Source: an uncultured Hyphomicrobium sp. (GTDB taxonomy: Bacteria; Pseudomonadota; Alphaproteobacteria; Rhizobiales; Hyphomicrobiaceae). From it: a DNA stretch of 64,000 nt. This document shows, piece after piece, positions 1-11,169 of the stretch. Below the pieces are notes generated by a model. That model searched no databases. It saw only the letters and a program-made list of their open reading frames with translations, and was not told the DNA's origin. Made by a program: the position numbers and the translations under genes. Positions within the stretch are counted from its first letter, which is position 1, and the number at the start of each line of letters is the position of its first letter. Where the stretch lies: assembly GCF_902826555.1 (NCBI RefSeq), contig NZ_CADEFI010000011.1, positions 22,308-86,307 of the forward strand. Reading direction: 5' to 3'.

Positions 1-1130
1 TCGTGAGGGCCTGCCGCCCCAGGCGTCACGAGCCACACCCATCGTCCGAACGTTGCAGGATCGCGCGCCGCTAGCGCATGCTTGATGCTCACGAACTGGG
101 TGCGCTCCGACTGGCGCTCGATCTCGAAGGCCTCCGAGCTGCCATAGAGACTGACCGACAGCGTTTCGATGCTTTGGCCGAGCGTGCCTTGGCCATGGCC
201 CGTCTGTGCGAGCTGGGACAGGATCTCGCGGCCGATCGCGATCTCGACCGTCGTCGGCGCGCCGAGCCACATCGCGGCCGGGATGTGATGCACGAGGAGG
301 CCGGCGTCGACCGCCCGCCCCAGGTCGTCGGCGGTGAGCGGAACTGCGGTTGCGCGCTGCGGCCCGGCATGACGGGGAGCGACGTTCCCCGTCTCGTACG
401 GCGGCCGGACCGGCGCGTGCTCGGTGTGGGGGGCCGGGACGTGCGGAGGCGGATACGCCGGCGGCTGCGCCGTCAGGTCAGGCCCGGCTTCGACCTCGGG
501 CAGATCCGACAGCGGGCGCACGCGAATGCGGGCTGCGGGCTCGCCGACGACCGGGGCCGCCGGGGCGGTGACGGCGGATTGCGCGGACCGCTTCGCCCCG
601 CCGACGGCGGGGCTCGGAGCCCGGCGGCCAGCCGCCGGAGCCGATGGGGGCGCGCGCTGCGGGATCGGTGGCGGGACCGCTGGAGCGCCGGAGGACTGCT
701 CCGCGACCGGTGCACCCGCCGACCGCCGTGCGGCCTCGCGCTCAGTCATGTCGCGGAGGGAGGAGGCGGCGGTGTTCATGCGCGCCACGACGCGGGCAAT
801 GCCTTCAGTGTCGCGCGGGGTGAGCATAACGAGCTTGCGGAACATCAGCGGCAGCTTCGTCAACGCCAACTCCTCGGCGCGGACGGGAACGAGCAGATTG
901 AGAGGCATCGTCTCGCGAGCGATGTCGGCGAGGCCGGCGTTCTGTGCCGAAGTCTCGGTCCAGAGCACGATCACGGCCTCGAACTGGCGCAAACGCGAGG
1001 CGCGCTCATGGCGCGGCGTATCGGGCTCGCCGTCGAAAGAGACGAAGTGGCCACGCCCCATGAGCGCCGCCCCGAGATCCCGCGCCGGGCTCGCGTCCTT
1101 TGGCACATGACAGATGAGTATGCGTGCCAT
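1..1130 (-). CDS. TIR-fold N-terminal domain protein with Pro/Ala-rich linker, 3' end outside window
   Basis: The frame opens at an ATG at 1130, with GGGGAA eight bases upstream, and stays open to the window edge (376 codons visible). Residues 1-130 read like a TIR_2 domain: strand RILICHV, K-D-A pairing, strand VIVLW, then LLVPV. Residues about 130-255 are a low-complexity Pro/Ala/Arg linker. Residues about 255-376 form a second globular region ending in WVWLVTPG, which I do not recognise by name. Where TIR NADases carry their catalytic Glu after the S...W turn, this protein has Ile70 by my hand alignment, so it may be a binding rather than NAD-cleaving module. It lies 95 bp downstream of the HerA-like gene on the same strand with no terminator between, so co-transcription is possible. 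The domain call is by eye. Confidence 0.72.
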   Translation of the reverse strand, partial: MARILICHVPKDASPARDLGAALMGRGHFVSFDGEPDTPRHERASRLRQFEAVIVLWTETSAQNAGLADIARETMPLNLLVPVRAEELALTKLPLMFRKLVMLTPRDTEGIARVVARMNTAASSLRDMTEREAARRSAGAPVAEQSSGAPAVPPPIPQRAPPSAPAAGRRAPSPAVGGAKRSAQSAVTAPAAPVVGEPAARIRVRPLSDLPEVEAGPDLTAQPPAYPPPHVPAPHTEHAPVRPPYETGNVAPRHAGPQRATAVPLTADDLGRAVDAGLLVHHIPAAMWLGAPTTVEIAIGREILSQLAQTGHGQGTLGQSIETLSVSLYGSSEAFEIERQSERTQFVSIKHALAARDPATFGRWVWLVTPGAAGPH

Positions 1131-1225
1131 GCTGTTTCCCCAAACAACGCAGCCCCAATGCCGCGCGTCTACGCCAACAACCCGGTACGCAACACATGTC
1201 TGCCCTTAAGCGGCGGCAGATGCCC

Positions 1226-2743
1226 TCACCGACTACGACCCGTAATCGACTTCACGATGATGTTCTTGATGGTGGTGGCAATGGTGCGCGAGATGGAGCG
1301 CTGAAGATCCTTGCCGATCATCTCGCCCATGCCCTGACTCGGGCGGCCCTTGGGCTTACTGCCGGCGGGAGCGTTACTGCCGCCACCGCCGCCGAAAATG
1401 ATGTCGCCCCATCCGCCGCCGGTCGAGCCTGCTTCCTCGGTCGCCGTATTGGTGCGCTTGGTAATGATCTCGTGTGCGCTCTCGCGATCGATGGTCTCTT
1501 CGTACTTGCCGTAGACGGGGCTGTACTCGATCACGCTCAGGCGCTCGTCCTCGGAAACCGGACCGACGCGCCCTTCAGGCGGACGGATCAGCGTACGCTG
1601 AACCATGGACGGTTCGCCTTTGTTCTCGAGCGTCGATACCAGCGCCTCGCCCACCTTGAGCTCCATGATGACGCGCTCGGTGTCGAGATCGGGATTCTTG
1701 CGGAAAGTCTCGGCCGCGACTTTGACGGCCTTCTGCTCCTGGGGCGTGAATGCGCGAAGCGCGTGCTGCACGCGGTTGCCGAGCTGGGCCGAGACCGAGT
1801 TCGGTACGTCCATCGGGTTCTGCGTGATGAAGTAGACGCCGACGCCTTTCGAGCGAATGAGGCGCGCGATCTGCTCGATGCGCTCCAGGAGAGCCTTCGG
1901 CGCCTCGTTGAACAGCAGATGCGCCTCGTCGAAGAAGAAGACCAGCTTGGGCTTCGGAAGGTCGCCCGCCTCGGGGAGCGTCTGCCAGAGCTTGGTCAGC
2001 ATCCAGAGCAGGAAGGTGGTGTAGAGGCGCGGCTTCTCCATCAGCTTGTCGGCCGCGAGGACGCTGATCACGCCGCGCCCATCCGGAGCGGTGCGCATGA
2101 AATCCTTGATGTCGAGCGACGGCTCGCCGAAGAACTGATCGGCACCCTGCTCCTCGAGCACCAGGAGACGGCGCTGGATGGCGCCAACAGACGTGGTGGC
2201 CACGTTGCCGTACTTCTGGATCAGCTCCTTCGAGCGCTCGGCCACGTTGGCGATGATGGCGCGCAGATCCTTGAGGTCGAGAACCGGGATCTTCTCGTCG
2301 GCGGCAACACGGAAGGCGATGTTGAGGACGCCCTCCTGTACCTCGTTGAGCTCCAGCATGCGCGACAGCAGGAGCGGGCCCATGTCGAGCACGGTGGCGC
2401 GGATCGGATGGCCTTCCTTGCCGAAGACGTCCCAGAAGATGGTCGGATAGGCGCGCTGCTTCCAGTCGTCGCCAAGGCCGACCTCGGCGGCGCGCTTGAC
2501 GAGGAAATCCTTCGGCTCGCCGACGGCGGCCAGGCCCGAAAGGTCGCCCTTGATGTCGGCCGCGAAGACGGGAACGCCGGCCGCGGAAAACCCTTCGGCC
2601 AGCACCTGCAGCGTCACGGTCTTGCCGGTGCCCGTGGCGCCGGTGATCAGGCCGTGCCGGTTGGCGAAGCGCAGCTCCAGGTACTCGGGCTTCGTGCTCT
2701 TGCCGATGAAAATCTTGCCGTCCTGAAGCACCGACTGGCTCAT
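1226..2743 (-). CDS. HerA-like ATPase, DUF853 (YjgR) family
   Basis: A 505-residue P-loop ATPase. Walker A is GATGTGKT at residues 35-42 and Walker B is [10 protein letters not shown] near residue 265, followed by helicase-like text ([24 protein letters not shown]). The C-terminus has a Gly-rich patch (about residues 445-465). Only some 34 residues precede Walker A, so the HAS beta-barrel of archaeal and phage-defence HerA proteins is absent. This matches the DUF853/YjgR family, a cytosolic NTPase of poorly known function. The start is at MSQSVLQ because GGAG lies six bases upstream; an in-frame ATG 60 bases earlier lacks this. mutA is divergent; the TIR-fold gene follows on the same strand. 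Confidence 0.88.
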   Translation of the reverse strand: MSQSVLQDGKIFIGKSTKPEYLELRFANRHGLITGATGTGKTVTLQVLAEGFSAAGVPVFAADIKGDLSGLAAVGEPKDFLVKRAAEVGLGDDWKQRAYPTIFWDVFGKEGHPIRATVLDMGPLLLSRMLELNEVQEGVLNIAFRVAADEKIPVLDLKDLRAIIANVAERSKELIQKYGNVATTSVGAIQRRLLVLEEQGADQFFGEPSLDIKDFMRTAPDGRGVISVLAADKLMEKPRLYTTFLLWMLTKLWQTLPEAGDLPKPKLVFFFDEAHLLFNEAPKALLERIEQIARLIRSKGVGVYFITQNPMDVPNSVSAQLGNRVQHALRAFTPQEQKAVKVAAETFRKNPDLDTERVIMELKVGEALVSTLENKGEPSMVQRTLIRPPEGRVGPVSEDERLSVIEYSPVYGKYEETIDRESAHEIITKRTNTATEEAGSTGGGWGDIIFGGGGGSNAPAGSKPKGRPSQGMGEMIGKDLQRSISRTIATTIKNIIVKSITGRSR

Positions 2744-3091
2744 TCCGCTCTCCGAATAGAAACCCGACCGGTCAACTCCGCCGGTGGAACGCCGGTCCTT
2801 CATGCACCATGACTTGGGCCGACTCGGGTCGCTCGCAACCTCAGGCCCTCATTGCATGGGGCTCGTAGTATTGCAAATTCAGTTGCATGGACCTCTCCGT
2901 CAAGCTGGGGAAATGTGGGCGGCCTCCTCGCGAGGCTGTCTCGCAGCGGGATTCCTGGCCGTCGCCGAACTGTCGCATCGCGCGATTTCCGCGTGCGCAA
3001 AGCGGCTATTTTCCTTATAGAGCAAAGTATAGCGGGGTGCCCGAGCGTCCCTTCGACAACAACAATCCGATCAACGGGGTCACAAGTCACA
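2744..3091. other. Divergent intergenic region between HerA-like gene and mutA
   Basis: This 348-bp stretch must hold the promoters of both flanking genes. Open frames that cross it are not coding-like and run into mutA. The noticeable structure is a set of TTGCA-centred half-sites at 2851-2889, listed separately. An A/T-rich patch around 3008-3035 could be a mutA promoter or leader. I see no B12-box-like sequence of a cobalamin riboswitch, although MutB needs adenosylcobalamin. Confidence 0.6.
2870..2889. promoter_or_regulatory. Candidate PccR/ScfR-type operator upstream of mutA
   Basis: ATTGCAAA, four bases, then GTTGCATG (2870-2877 and 2882-2889). A further ATTGCATG lies at 2851-2858. The spacing equals the TTTGCAAA-N4-TTTGCAAA motif reported, as I recall it, for the propionyl-CoA regulator PccR of Rhodobacter sphaeroides. 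The first half-site matches 7 of 8 bases, the second 5 of 8. The position, about 200 bp before methylmalonyl-CoA mutase, fits. No regulator gene of that family is in the window. Confidence 0.35.
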
Positions 3092-5026
3092 ATGACGGCC
3101 GCTGGCAGCTCCCAAGGCGATACTGCAACACCTCTGGCGTCGGATTTCGAGGCCGCAACGCGCGCCCAATGGCTGGCTCTGGTCGACAAGGCGATCAAGG
3201 GCGCCGACTTCGAGAAAAAGCTTGTCACCCGGAATGCCGACGGGATCCGAATCGACCCCATCTACGTGCGCGCGACAAGCATTCCGGCGCTGCAGACGGC
3301 CATTCCCGGACATGCCCCCTTCACGCGCGGCACCAACGAGGTCGTGCAGGGCCTCGGCTGGGAGATCCGGCAGCGGGTCAATGCGGCGGATCCGGAAGGC
3401 GCCAATCGGGAGATCCTGTCCGAGCTCGAAGGCGGCAGCAACGGCATCCTGCTCGAGATCGAAGCGCCAGGGCAAACGGGTTGCCGCATCCAGAGCGCAG
3501 CGGACATGGTCGCGGCTCTCTCCGGCATGCGCATCGACCTCGCGCCGGTCGAACTCAAGGCGGGGCTCGGTGCTGCGGACGCTGCCGCCCAACTCGTCTC
3601 CGCACTGCCGGGACTTGGCATTCCTGCCAAGTCGGCGCAGGTCTTTCTCGGCCTCGATCCGATCGGGTCGCTTGCCCGGTGGGGCACGTTGCCGGCGCCC
3701 GTACAGCAGGTGCTCGTCGAGAGCATTGCGCTCGCCGGAGAAGTCGGCGCCGAAGTTCCGAATGCACGCACGATCAAGGTCGACGCGACCGTCTATCACG
3801 AGGCGGGCGCCACGGACGCGTTCGAGCTCGCCGCGCTCGGCGCGACGCTGATCGCCTATCTCAGGATGTTCGAAGCGGCCGGCATTCCGCCCGCGAACGC
3901 GCTCAGCCAGATCTCGTTCGGCGTTTCGTCCGACACGGATCTTTTCGCGACGGTCGCCAAGATCAGGGCCGCGCGCCGTCTCATCTGGCGCATCGCCGAT
4001 GCGTCGGGCGCGAGCGACGCTGCAGCGGCTCTCCATCTTTCGGCCACCGCCTCGTACCGCATGATGGCCAGGCGCGACCCGTGGACCAATATGCTGCGCT
4101 CGACGCTCTCATGTGCGGGCGCGGTGCTCGGCGGGGCGGACGCCATCACGGTGCTGCCGTTTACGGCGGCGCTCGGCGAGGCGGACGACATCTCGCGGCG
4201 CATGGCGCGCAACATCCAGATCGTGCTGCAGGAGGAATCCTGGCTCGGCCGCGTACTCGATCCCATGGGCGGGTCCTGGTACATCGAAGCCCTCACCGAC
4301 GAGATGGCGAAGGCGGCCTGGGCTCTCCTGCAGGAGATCGAAGGGAAAGGCGGCATCATCGCCGCGCTCGACACGGGCTTCGTGCAGGACAAGATCGCGG
4401 CCGACGCGGCAACGCGCTCCAAGGCCATCGCCACCGGGCGGCAGGAACTGACCGGCGTGTCGGCCTTCCCACTGCTCGGCGACGACGGCGTCAAGGTCAG
4501 CCCCTTGCGCAAAGTGCCGCCCGTCAGAGGCAAGGAAATCGTGCGTCCGTTGACGCCCCATCGGCTGGCCGAGCCGTTCGAGGCGTTGCGCGACGCGGCG
4601 GACGCTCACGCTCAGAAAGCCGGCGGGGAGCTCACGGTGTTCCTGGCGAGCCTCGGCGCCATCATCGAGCACACGGCGCGCTCGACTTGGATCAAAAATT
4701 ATCTGGCGGCGGGCGGCATCGGATCGCTGACCACCGACGGCTATACCTCCGCGGACGAGGCTGCGAAGGCCTTCAAGACGTCGGGCGCAACGGCAGCCTG
4801 CATCTGCTCGTCGGATGCCCTCTACGCCGAACACGCCGAGGCAACCGCCAAGGCGCTCAAGGCGGCGGGCGCCAAGCTCGTGCTGATGGCGGGGCGGCCC
4901 GGCGACAAGGAGGCGGCACTCAAGGCGGCCGGCGTCGACCAGTTCCTGTTCGCGGGCGCCGACGCGGTGGCGACCCTCAAAGGGTTACAGGAAAAGCTCG
5001 GTGTCGCGGCATGGAAGCAAACTTAG
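3092..5026 (+). CDS. mutA: Methylmalonyl-CoA mutase small (beta) subunit
   Basis: A 644-residue protein with the mutase TIM-barrel. Visible elements are the early GADFEKKLVTR region, a central segment with QISFGVSSDTDLFATVAKIRA, and MGGSWYIEALTDEMA. The C-terminal Rossmann-like region lacks the DxHxxG cobalamin motif found in MutB, as expected for the non-catalytic subunit of the heterodimer. It partners MutB, 76 bp downstream, to convert methylmalonyl-CoA to succinyl-CoA in propionate, odd-chain and branched-chain catabolism. The start at MTAAGSS is chosen because similarity begins soon after. The preceding sequence in frame is not protein-like and the ribosome site is weak, so the start is the least certain part. 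Confidence 0.93.
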   Translation: MTAAGSSQGDTATPLASDFEAATRAQWLALVDKAIKGADFEKKLVTRNADGIRIDPIYVRATSIPALQTAIPGHAPFTRGTNEVVQGLGWEIRQRVNAADPEGANREILSELEGGSNGILLEIEAPGQTGCRIQSAADMVAALSGMRIDLAPVELKAGLGAADAAAQLVSALPGLGIPAKSAQVFLGLDPIGSLARWGTLPAPVQQVLVESIALAGEVGAEVPNARTIKVDATVYHEAGATDAFELAALGATLIAYLRMFEAAGIPPANALSQISFGVSSDTDLFATVAKIRAARRLIWRIADASGASDAAAALHLSATASYRMMARRDPWTNMLRSTLSCAGAVLGGADAITVLPFTAALGEADDISRRMARNIQIVLQEESWLGRVLDPMGGSWYIEALTDEMAKAAWALLQEIEGKGGIIAALDTGFVQDKIAADAATRSKAIATGRQELTGVSAFPLLGDDGVKVSPLRKVPPVRGKEIVRPLTPHRLAEPFEALRDAADAHAQKAGGELTVFLASLGAIIEHTARSTWIKNYLAAGGIGSLTTDGYTSADEAAKAFKTSGATAACICSSDALYAEHAEATAKALKAAGAKLVLMAGRPGDKEAALKAAGVDQFLFAGADAVATLKGLQEKLGVAAWKQT

Positions 5027-5102
5027 GTTTCAAAAAGCCGGCGGTTCTGGATTACATTCGTGCGACGTCGCTGAACGTTGCCAGTTTTGAGGCCGGCGAG
5101 AA

Positions 5103-7295
<2,193 letters not shown>

Positions 7296-7457
7296 GTCCA
7301 ATTCGCCCTACCTAACGCCGCCCGGGCTTTTGTCCCGAGCTTTGCGTTTCGGTGTGCAGATCGACCTTGGTCGATGGGTCTTTGGTCCGGGTAGCAATCG
7401 CGGAAACCGCGACCTACGTCTAGGCGCAGGAAAATGCGCCAGACGGGGAACGTTTTC

Positions 7458-8465
7458 ATGAAAGCCATCAAGGTTTCGCGGCCGGGGGGCCTCGACCGAC
7501 TGAAGCTTGCCGAGATCGGCGAGCCGCGTGCGCCGGGGGCCGGCGAGATTCGCGTCCGCCTGCATTCCAACTCACTCAACTACCACGACTACGCGGTGGC
7601 GATCGGCGCCATCCCTTCCGACGACGGGCGCATTCCGATGTCGGACGGCGCCGGCGTGGTGGAGGCCATCGGCGAAGGCGCGGGCGAATTCGCCGTCGGC
7701 GACCGCGTGGTCTCGTGCTTCTTCCCCTACTGGCAGGACGGCGAGCCACCGCACGGCAACTTCAGCCATGTGCCTGGTGACGGGATCGACGGCTACGCGC
7801 GGGAAGCGGTGGTCACGCCCGCGCACTGGTTCACGAAAGCGCCCAAGGGATGGAGCCATCTGGAGACGGCGACGCTGCCGTGCGCGGCGCTGACGGCGTG
7901 GCGTGCGCTGGTTGTGGAAGGCGGTCTCAAGGCCGGCGACAGCGTGCTGATCCTCGGCACCGGGGGCGTGGCGATTTTCGCGCTGCAGTTTGCGAAGGCG
8001 ATGGGGGCGACCGCGATCGTCACCTCATCGTCCGACGCCAAGCTCGAACGGGCGCGGGAGATGGGCGCGGACTTCACCGTCAACTACAAGACTGATACCG
8101 ACTGGGGCGACACCGTGCGCGCCTGGACCGGCAAGCGCGGCGTCGACCACGTGCTCGAGATCGGCGGGCCGGGGACGCTCGCGCAATCGATCACTGCGGC
8201 ACGCGTCGGCGGGCACATCTCGATGATCGGCATCCTGACCGGCATCAAGGGCGAGGTGCCGACGCTGGCGCTGATGGCCAAGCAGATCAAGCTCAAGGGT
8301 ATCATCGTCGGCAGCCGCCAGCATCAGCTCGACATGATCCGCGCGCTCGACGCGACCGGGATCAAGCCCGTGATCGACAAAACGTTCGCGCTTGCGGAGC
8401 TCGCCGACGCGTTCCGCCACGAGGAGCGGGCCGGCCACTTCGGAAAAATCTGCGTCGAGATCTGA
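7458..8465 (+). CDS. MDR-family NAD(P)-dependent alcohol dehydrogenase / quinone-oxidoreductase-like protein
   Basis: 335 residues with the GroES-like N-terminal half (MKAIKVSRPGG, GVVEAIGEG, VGDRVV) and a Rossmann half with the dinucleotide motif ILGTGGVAIFALQFAKA. The GHE zinc-binding signature and the structural four-Cys lobe are missing, so this is a zinc-free medium-chain reductase of the quinone-oxidoreductase/YhdH-like group. The substrate cannot be named. The start at MKAIKV is preferred over one eight codons earlier because GGGGAA lies about eight bases upstream and family members begin there. It could be read through from mutB or have its own promoter in the 162-bp gap. A hairpin terminator lies beyond the stop, shared with convergent clpA. 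Confidence 0.88.
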   Translation: MKAIKVSRPGGLDRLKLAEIGEPRAPGAGEIRVRLHSNSLNYHDYAVAIGAIPSDDGRIPMSDGAGVVEAIGEGAGEFAVGDRVVSCFFPYWQDGEPPHGNFSHVPGDGIDGYAREAVVTPAHWFTKAPKGWSHLETATLPCAALTAWRALVVEGGLKAGDSVLILGTGGVAIFALQFAKAMGATAIVTSSSDAKLERAREMGADFTVNYKTDTDWGDTVRAWTGKRGVDHVLEIGGPGTLAQSITAARVGGHISMIGILTGIKGEVPTLALMAKQIKLKGIIVGSRQHQLDMIRALDATGIKPVIDKTFALAELADAFRHEERAGHFGKICVEI

Positions 8466-8480
8466 GGCACGAGCGGGGCG

Positions 8481-8518
8481 CCCCCTCACCCTAGCCCTCT
8501 CCCCAAGGGAAGAGGGGA
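8481..8518. repeat. C-rich imperfect palindrome, dispersed-repeat type
   Basis: The sequence reads CCCTCACCCTAGCCCTCT followed by CCCCAAGGGA and then AGAGGGG, giving an imperfect stem of CCTCT with AGAGG plus inner CCC with GGG. Very similar units recur between genes of many proteobacteria. Only one copy is in this window, so calling it a repeat relies on that general knowledge. Confidence 0.4.
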
Positions 8519-8640
8519 CCCGTTGAACACCCCGCTTCGACCGGGTACGTGCTCGCCCTTCCGTGGGGCGGGCCTTCGTGCCTGCACTGGCTGAGATTGC
8601 CGACTGCGCGCGGAAAGGCGAAGGGTCGGCCAAGAAAAAA

Positions 8641-8672
8641 CGCCGCGAAGCCGAAGCTTCGCGGCGTCTTTT
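8641..8672. terminator. Bidirectional rho-independent terminator between MDR gene and clpA
   Basis: A perfect 11-bp stem (CGCCGCGAAGC / GCTTCGCGGCG) with a CGAA loop, preceded by six A and followed by TCTTTT. It lies between two convergent genes, so it can stop transcription in both directions. Confidence 0.85.
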
Positions 8673-8696
8673 GTGCGAGGCGCCGGAGGTGCCGGC

Positions 8697-11162
8697 TCAA
8701 TCCTCTTTCTTGCGGGGCACGCTCGGGACGGCGCCGCCGGGCGATGACCGGGACGCCTTCTCCTTCTTGTCCTTCGGGCCGGGCAAGGCCTTGCGCGGCG
8801 GGGTCGCCTCGACGAGGGCGGCTTCCGTGCCCTCCTCGTCGGTCTCGTCCTCGTCTTCTTCCTTGCGCGGCTTCTTGGACGGATCGCCCGGGATGATCTC
8901 GAACGTCAGGCTGCTATCCTCGCCCTTGCCCTGGACCAGCACCTTCACGGTGCCGCCGTGCTCGAGCTTGCCGAACAAAAGCTCGTCCGCGAGCGGCTTC
9001 TTGATGTGCTCCTGGATCACGCGGGCGAGCGGACGGGCGCCGAATTTCTCGTCGTAGCCCTTCTCGGCGATCCACTTCTGAGCGCCTTCCGACAGCTCGA
9101 TGGTGACACCACGATCCGCAAGCTGCGCCTCGAGCTGGAAGATGAACTTCTCCACCACCTTGGCGATGACGTCCGCCGGCAGACCCGAAAAGGCGATGAC
9201 GGCGTCGAGGCGGTTGCGGAACTCCGGCGTGAACAGCCGGTTCACCGCTTCCGTATCCTCGCCCTCGCGCTTCTCACGGTTGAAGCCCATGGGCGGACGG
9301 GCCATGTCGCTCGCGCCGGCATTCGTCGTCATGATCAGGATGACGTTGCGGAAGTCCACCTGCTTGCCGTTGTGGTCGGTGAGCTTGCCGTGGTCCATCA
9401 CCTGCAGAAGGATGTTGAACAGATCCGGATGCGCCTTCTCGATCTCGTCGAGGAGAAGCACGCAGTGCGGGTGCTGGTCGATGCCATCCGTCAGAAGGCC
9501 GCCCTGATCGAAACCGACATAGCCCGGAGGCGCGCCGATCAGACGCGAGACGGTGTGCTTCTCCATGTACTCCGACATGTCGAAGCGCAGGAGCTCGACG
9601 CCCATCAGGGATGCGAGCTGCTTTGCCACCTCGGTCTTGCCGACGCCGGTCGGGCCCGAGAAGAGATAACAGCCGATCGGCTTCTCGGGCTCGCGAAGAC
9701 CCGCGCGTGCGAGCTTGATCGCGGCGGAGAGGGCCGTGATGGCCTTGTCCTGCCCGAACACGAGCCGCTTCATATCCTTTTCGAGGTTAGAGAGAACCTC
9801 GGCGTCGGACTTGGTGACAGTCTTCGGCGGAATGCGGGCCATGGTGGCGACGGTTGCCTCGACCTCCTTCACGGTGATCTTCTTCTTGCGCTTGCCTTCC
9901 GGCACCAGCATCTGCGAGGCGCCCGTCTCGTCGATCACGTCGATGGCCTTGTCGGGCAGCTTGCGGTCGTGAATGTACTTGGCCGAAAGCTCGACCGCGG
10001 CCTTGATCGCCTCGCCCGTGTACTTGAGCTTGTGGAACTCCTCGAAGTAGGGCTTCAAACCCTTGAGGATGGCGATGCTGTCCTCGATCGTCGGCTCCTT
10101 GACGTCGATCTTCTGGAAGCGGCGAACGAGCGCGCGATCCTTCTCGAAGTGCTGGCGGTACTCCTTGTAGGTGGTCGAGCCGATGCAGCGCACCGAGCCA
10201 GACTGCAGCGCGGGCTTGAGCAGGTTCGAAGCATCCATAGCGCCGCCGGACGTGGCACCGGCGCCGATGACGGTGTGAATCTCGTCGATGAAGAGGATCG
10301 CGCCCGGATAGTTCTCGATCTCCTTCATGACCGCCTTCAAGCGCTCCTCGAAGTCGCCGCGGTAGCGCGTGCCGGCCAGGAGGGCGCCCATGTCGAGCGC
10401 GAAGATGGTCGCGCCCTTCAACACCTCGGGCACCTCGCCGCGCAGGATCTTGCGCGCCAGGCCCTCGGCGATGGCGGTCTTGCCGACGCCGGGATCGCCG
10501 ACGAAAAGCGGATTGTTCTTCTGGCGACGGCACAGAACCTGGATGGTGCGCAGCACCTCCTGCTCGCGGCCGATCAGCGGATCGATGCGGCCTTCGCGCG
10601 CCTTCTTGTTGAGATTGACGCAGTAGGTGTTGAGCGCGTCCTGGCCAGGCTTTTTCTCCTCGCCCGCTTCGCTCGACTGCTCGTCGTCCACGCCGCGCAC
10701 TCCTCTGGGCTCCGACATTCCCGCCCGTTTGGCGATGCCGTGACTGATGTACTGAACCGCGTCGAAGCGCGTCATCTCCTGCTCCTGCAGGAAATAGGCG
10801 GCGTGGCTCTCGCGCTCGGCAAAGATGGCCACGAGCACGTTGGCGCCCGTCACCTCCTCGCGGCCCGAAGACTGCACATGCACGACGGCACGGTGGATGA
10901 CACGCTGGAAGCCGGTGGTGGGCTGCGCTTCGGCGGTGCCCTTGTGCACGAGGTTGCCGAGCTCGGTGTCGAGATATTCGCCGACACGGGCGCGGAGCTG
11001 GTCGAGATCGACGTTGCAGGCACGCATGACGGCGGCGGCGTCGCGGTCGTCGATCAGCGCGGCAAGCAGATGCTCGAGGGTCGCAAACTCGTGATTGCGT
11101 TCGTTTGCGAACTCAAGCGCGCGGTGCAGTGAGGATTCAAGGCTCTTCGAGAAGGATGGCAC
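8697..11162 (-). CDS. clpA: ATP-dependent Clp protease ATP-binding subunit ClpA
   Basis: 821 residues with a Clp N domain (FSKSLESSLHRALE, EFATLEHLLAALIDD), AAA-1 with GDPGVGKT and AAA-2 with GPTGVGKT, then the ClpB D2-like small domain. It unfolds substrates, including N-end-rule proteins delivered by ClpS, for ClpP. The acidic/basic tail after IIPGDPSKKPRK adds about 55 low-complexity residues beyond the usual end. The GTG start at 11162 is chosen because VPSFSKSLE matches the conserved ClpA N-terminus and it begins seven bases after the clpS stop; a longer frame would overlap clpS. The clpS-clpA order is the standard alphaproteobacterial operon. clpP is not in the window. Confidence 0.97.
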   Translation of the reverse strand: MPSFSKSLESSLHRALEFANERNHEFATLEHLLAALIDDRDAAAVMRACNVDLDQLRARVGEYLDTELGNLVHKGTAEAQPTTGFQRVIHRAVVHVQSSGREEVTGANVLVAIFAERESHAAYFLQEQEMTRFDAVQYISHGIAKRAGMSEPRGVRGVDDEQSSEAGEEKKPGQDALNTYCVNLNKKAREGRIDPLIGREQEVLRTIQVLCRRQKNNPLFVGDPGVGKTAIAEGLARKILRGEVPEVLKGATIFALDMGALLAGTRYRGDFEERLKAVMKEIENYPGAILFIDEIHTVIGAGATSGGAMDASNLLKPALQSGSVRCIGSTTYKEYRQHFEKDRALVRRFQKIDVKEPTIEDSIAILKGLKPYFEEFHKLKYTGEAIKAAVELSAKYIHDRKLPDKAIDVIDETGASQMLVPEGKRKKKITVKEVEATVATMARIPPKTVTKSDAEVLSNLEKDMKRLVFGQDKAITALSAAIKLARAGLREPEKPIGCYLFSGPTGVGKTEVAKQLASLMGVELLRFDMSEYMEKHTVSRLIGAPPGYVGFDQGGLLTDGIDQHPHCVLLLDEIEKAHPDLFNILLQVMDHGKLTDHNGKQVDFRNVILIMTTNAGASDMARPPMGFNREKREGEDTEAVNRLFTPEFRNRLDAVIAFSGLPADVIAKVVEKFIFQLEAQLADRGVTIELSEGAQKWIAEKGYDEKFGARPLARVIQEHIKKPLADELLFGKLEHGGTVKVLVQGKGEDSSLTFEIIPGDPSKKPRKEEDEDETDEEGTEAALVEATPPRKALPGPKDKKEKASRSSPGGAVPSVPRKKED

Positions 11163-11169
11163 GTTCGAC

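Noticed and set aside
78-1304. Plus-strand 408-codon open frame
   Set aside because: Arg/Gly/Ala-rich shadow of the TIR-fold gene on the other strand, which has a clear domain pattern and ribosome site.
1124-2812. Plus-strand 562-codon open frame
   Set aside because: Antisense to the HerA-like ATPase gene, whose Walker motifs are intact; the plus frame is rich in Arg, Asp and Leu with no recognisable fold.
2744-3091. Cobalamin riboswitch before mutA
   Set aside because: No B12 box or matching helices seen by eye; covariance search would be decisive.
8958-11132. Plus-strand 724-codon open frame
   Set aside because: Antisense shadow of clpA.
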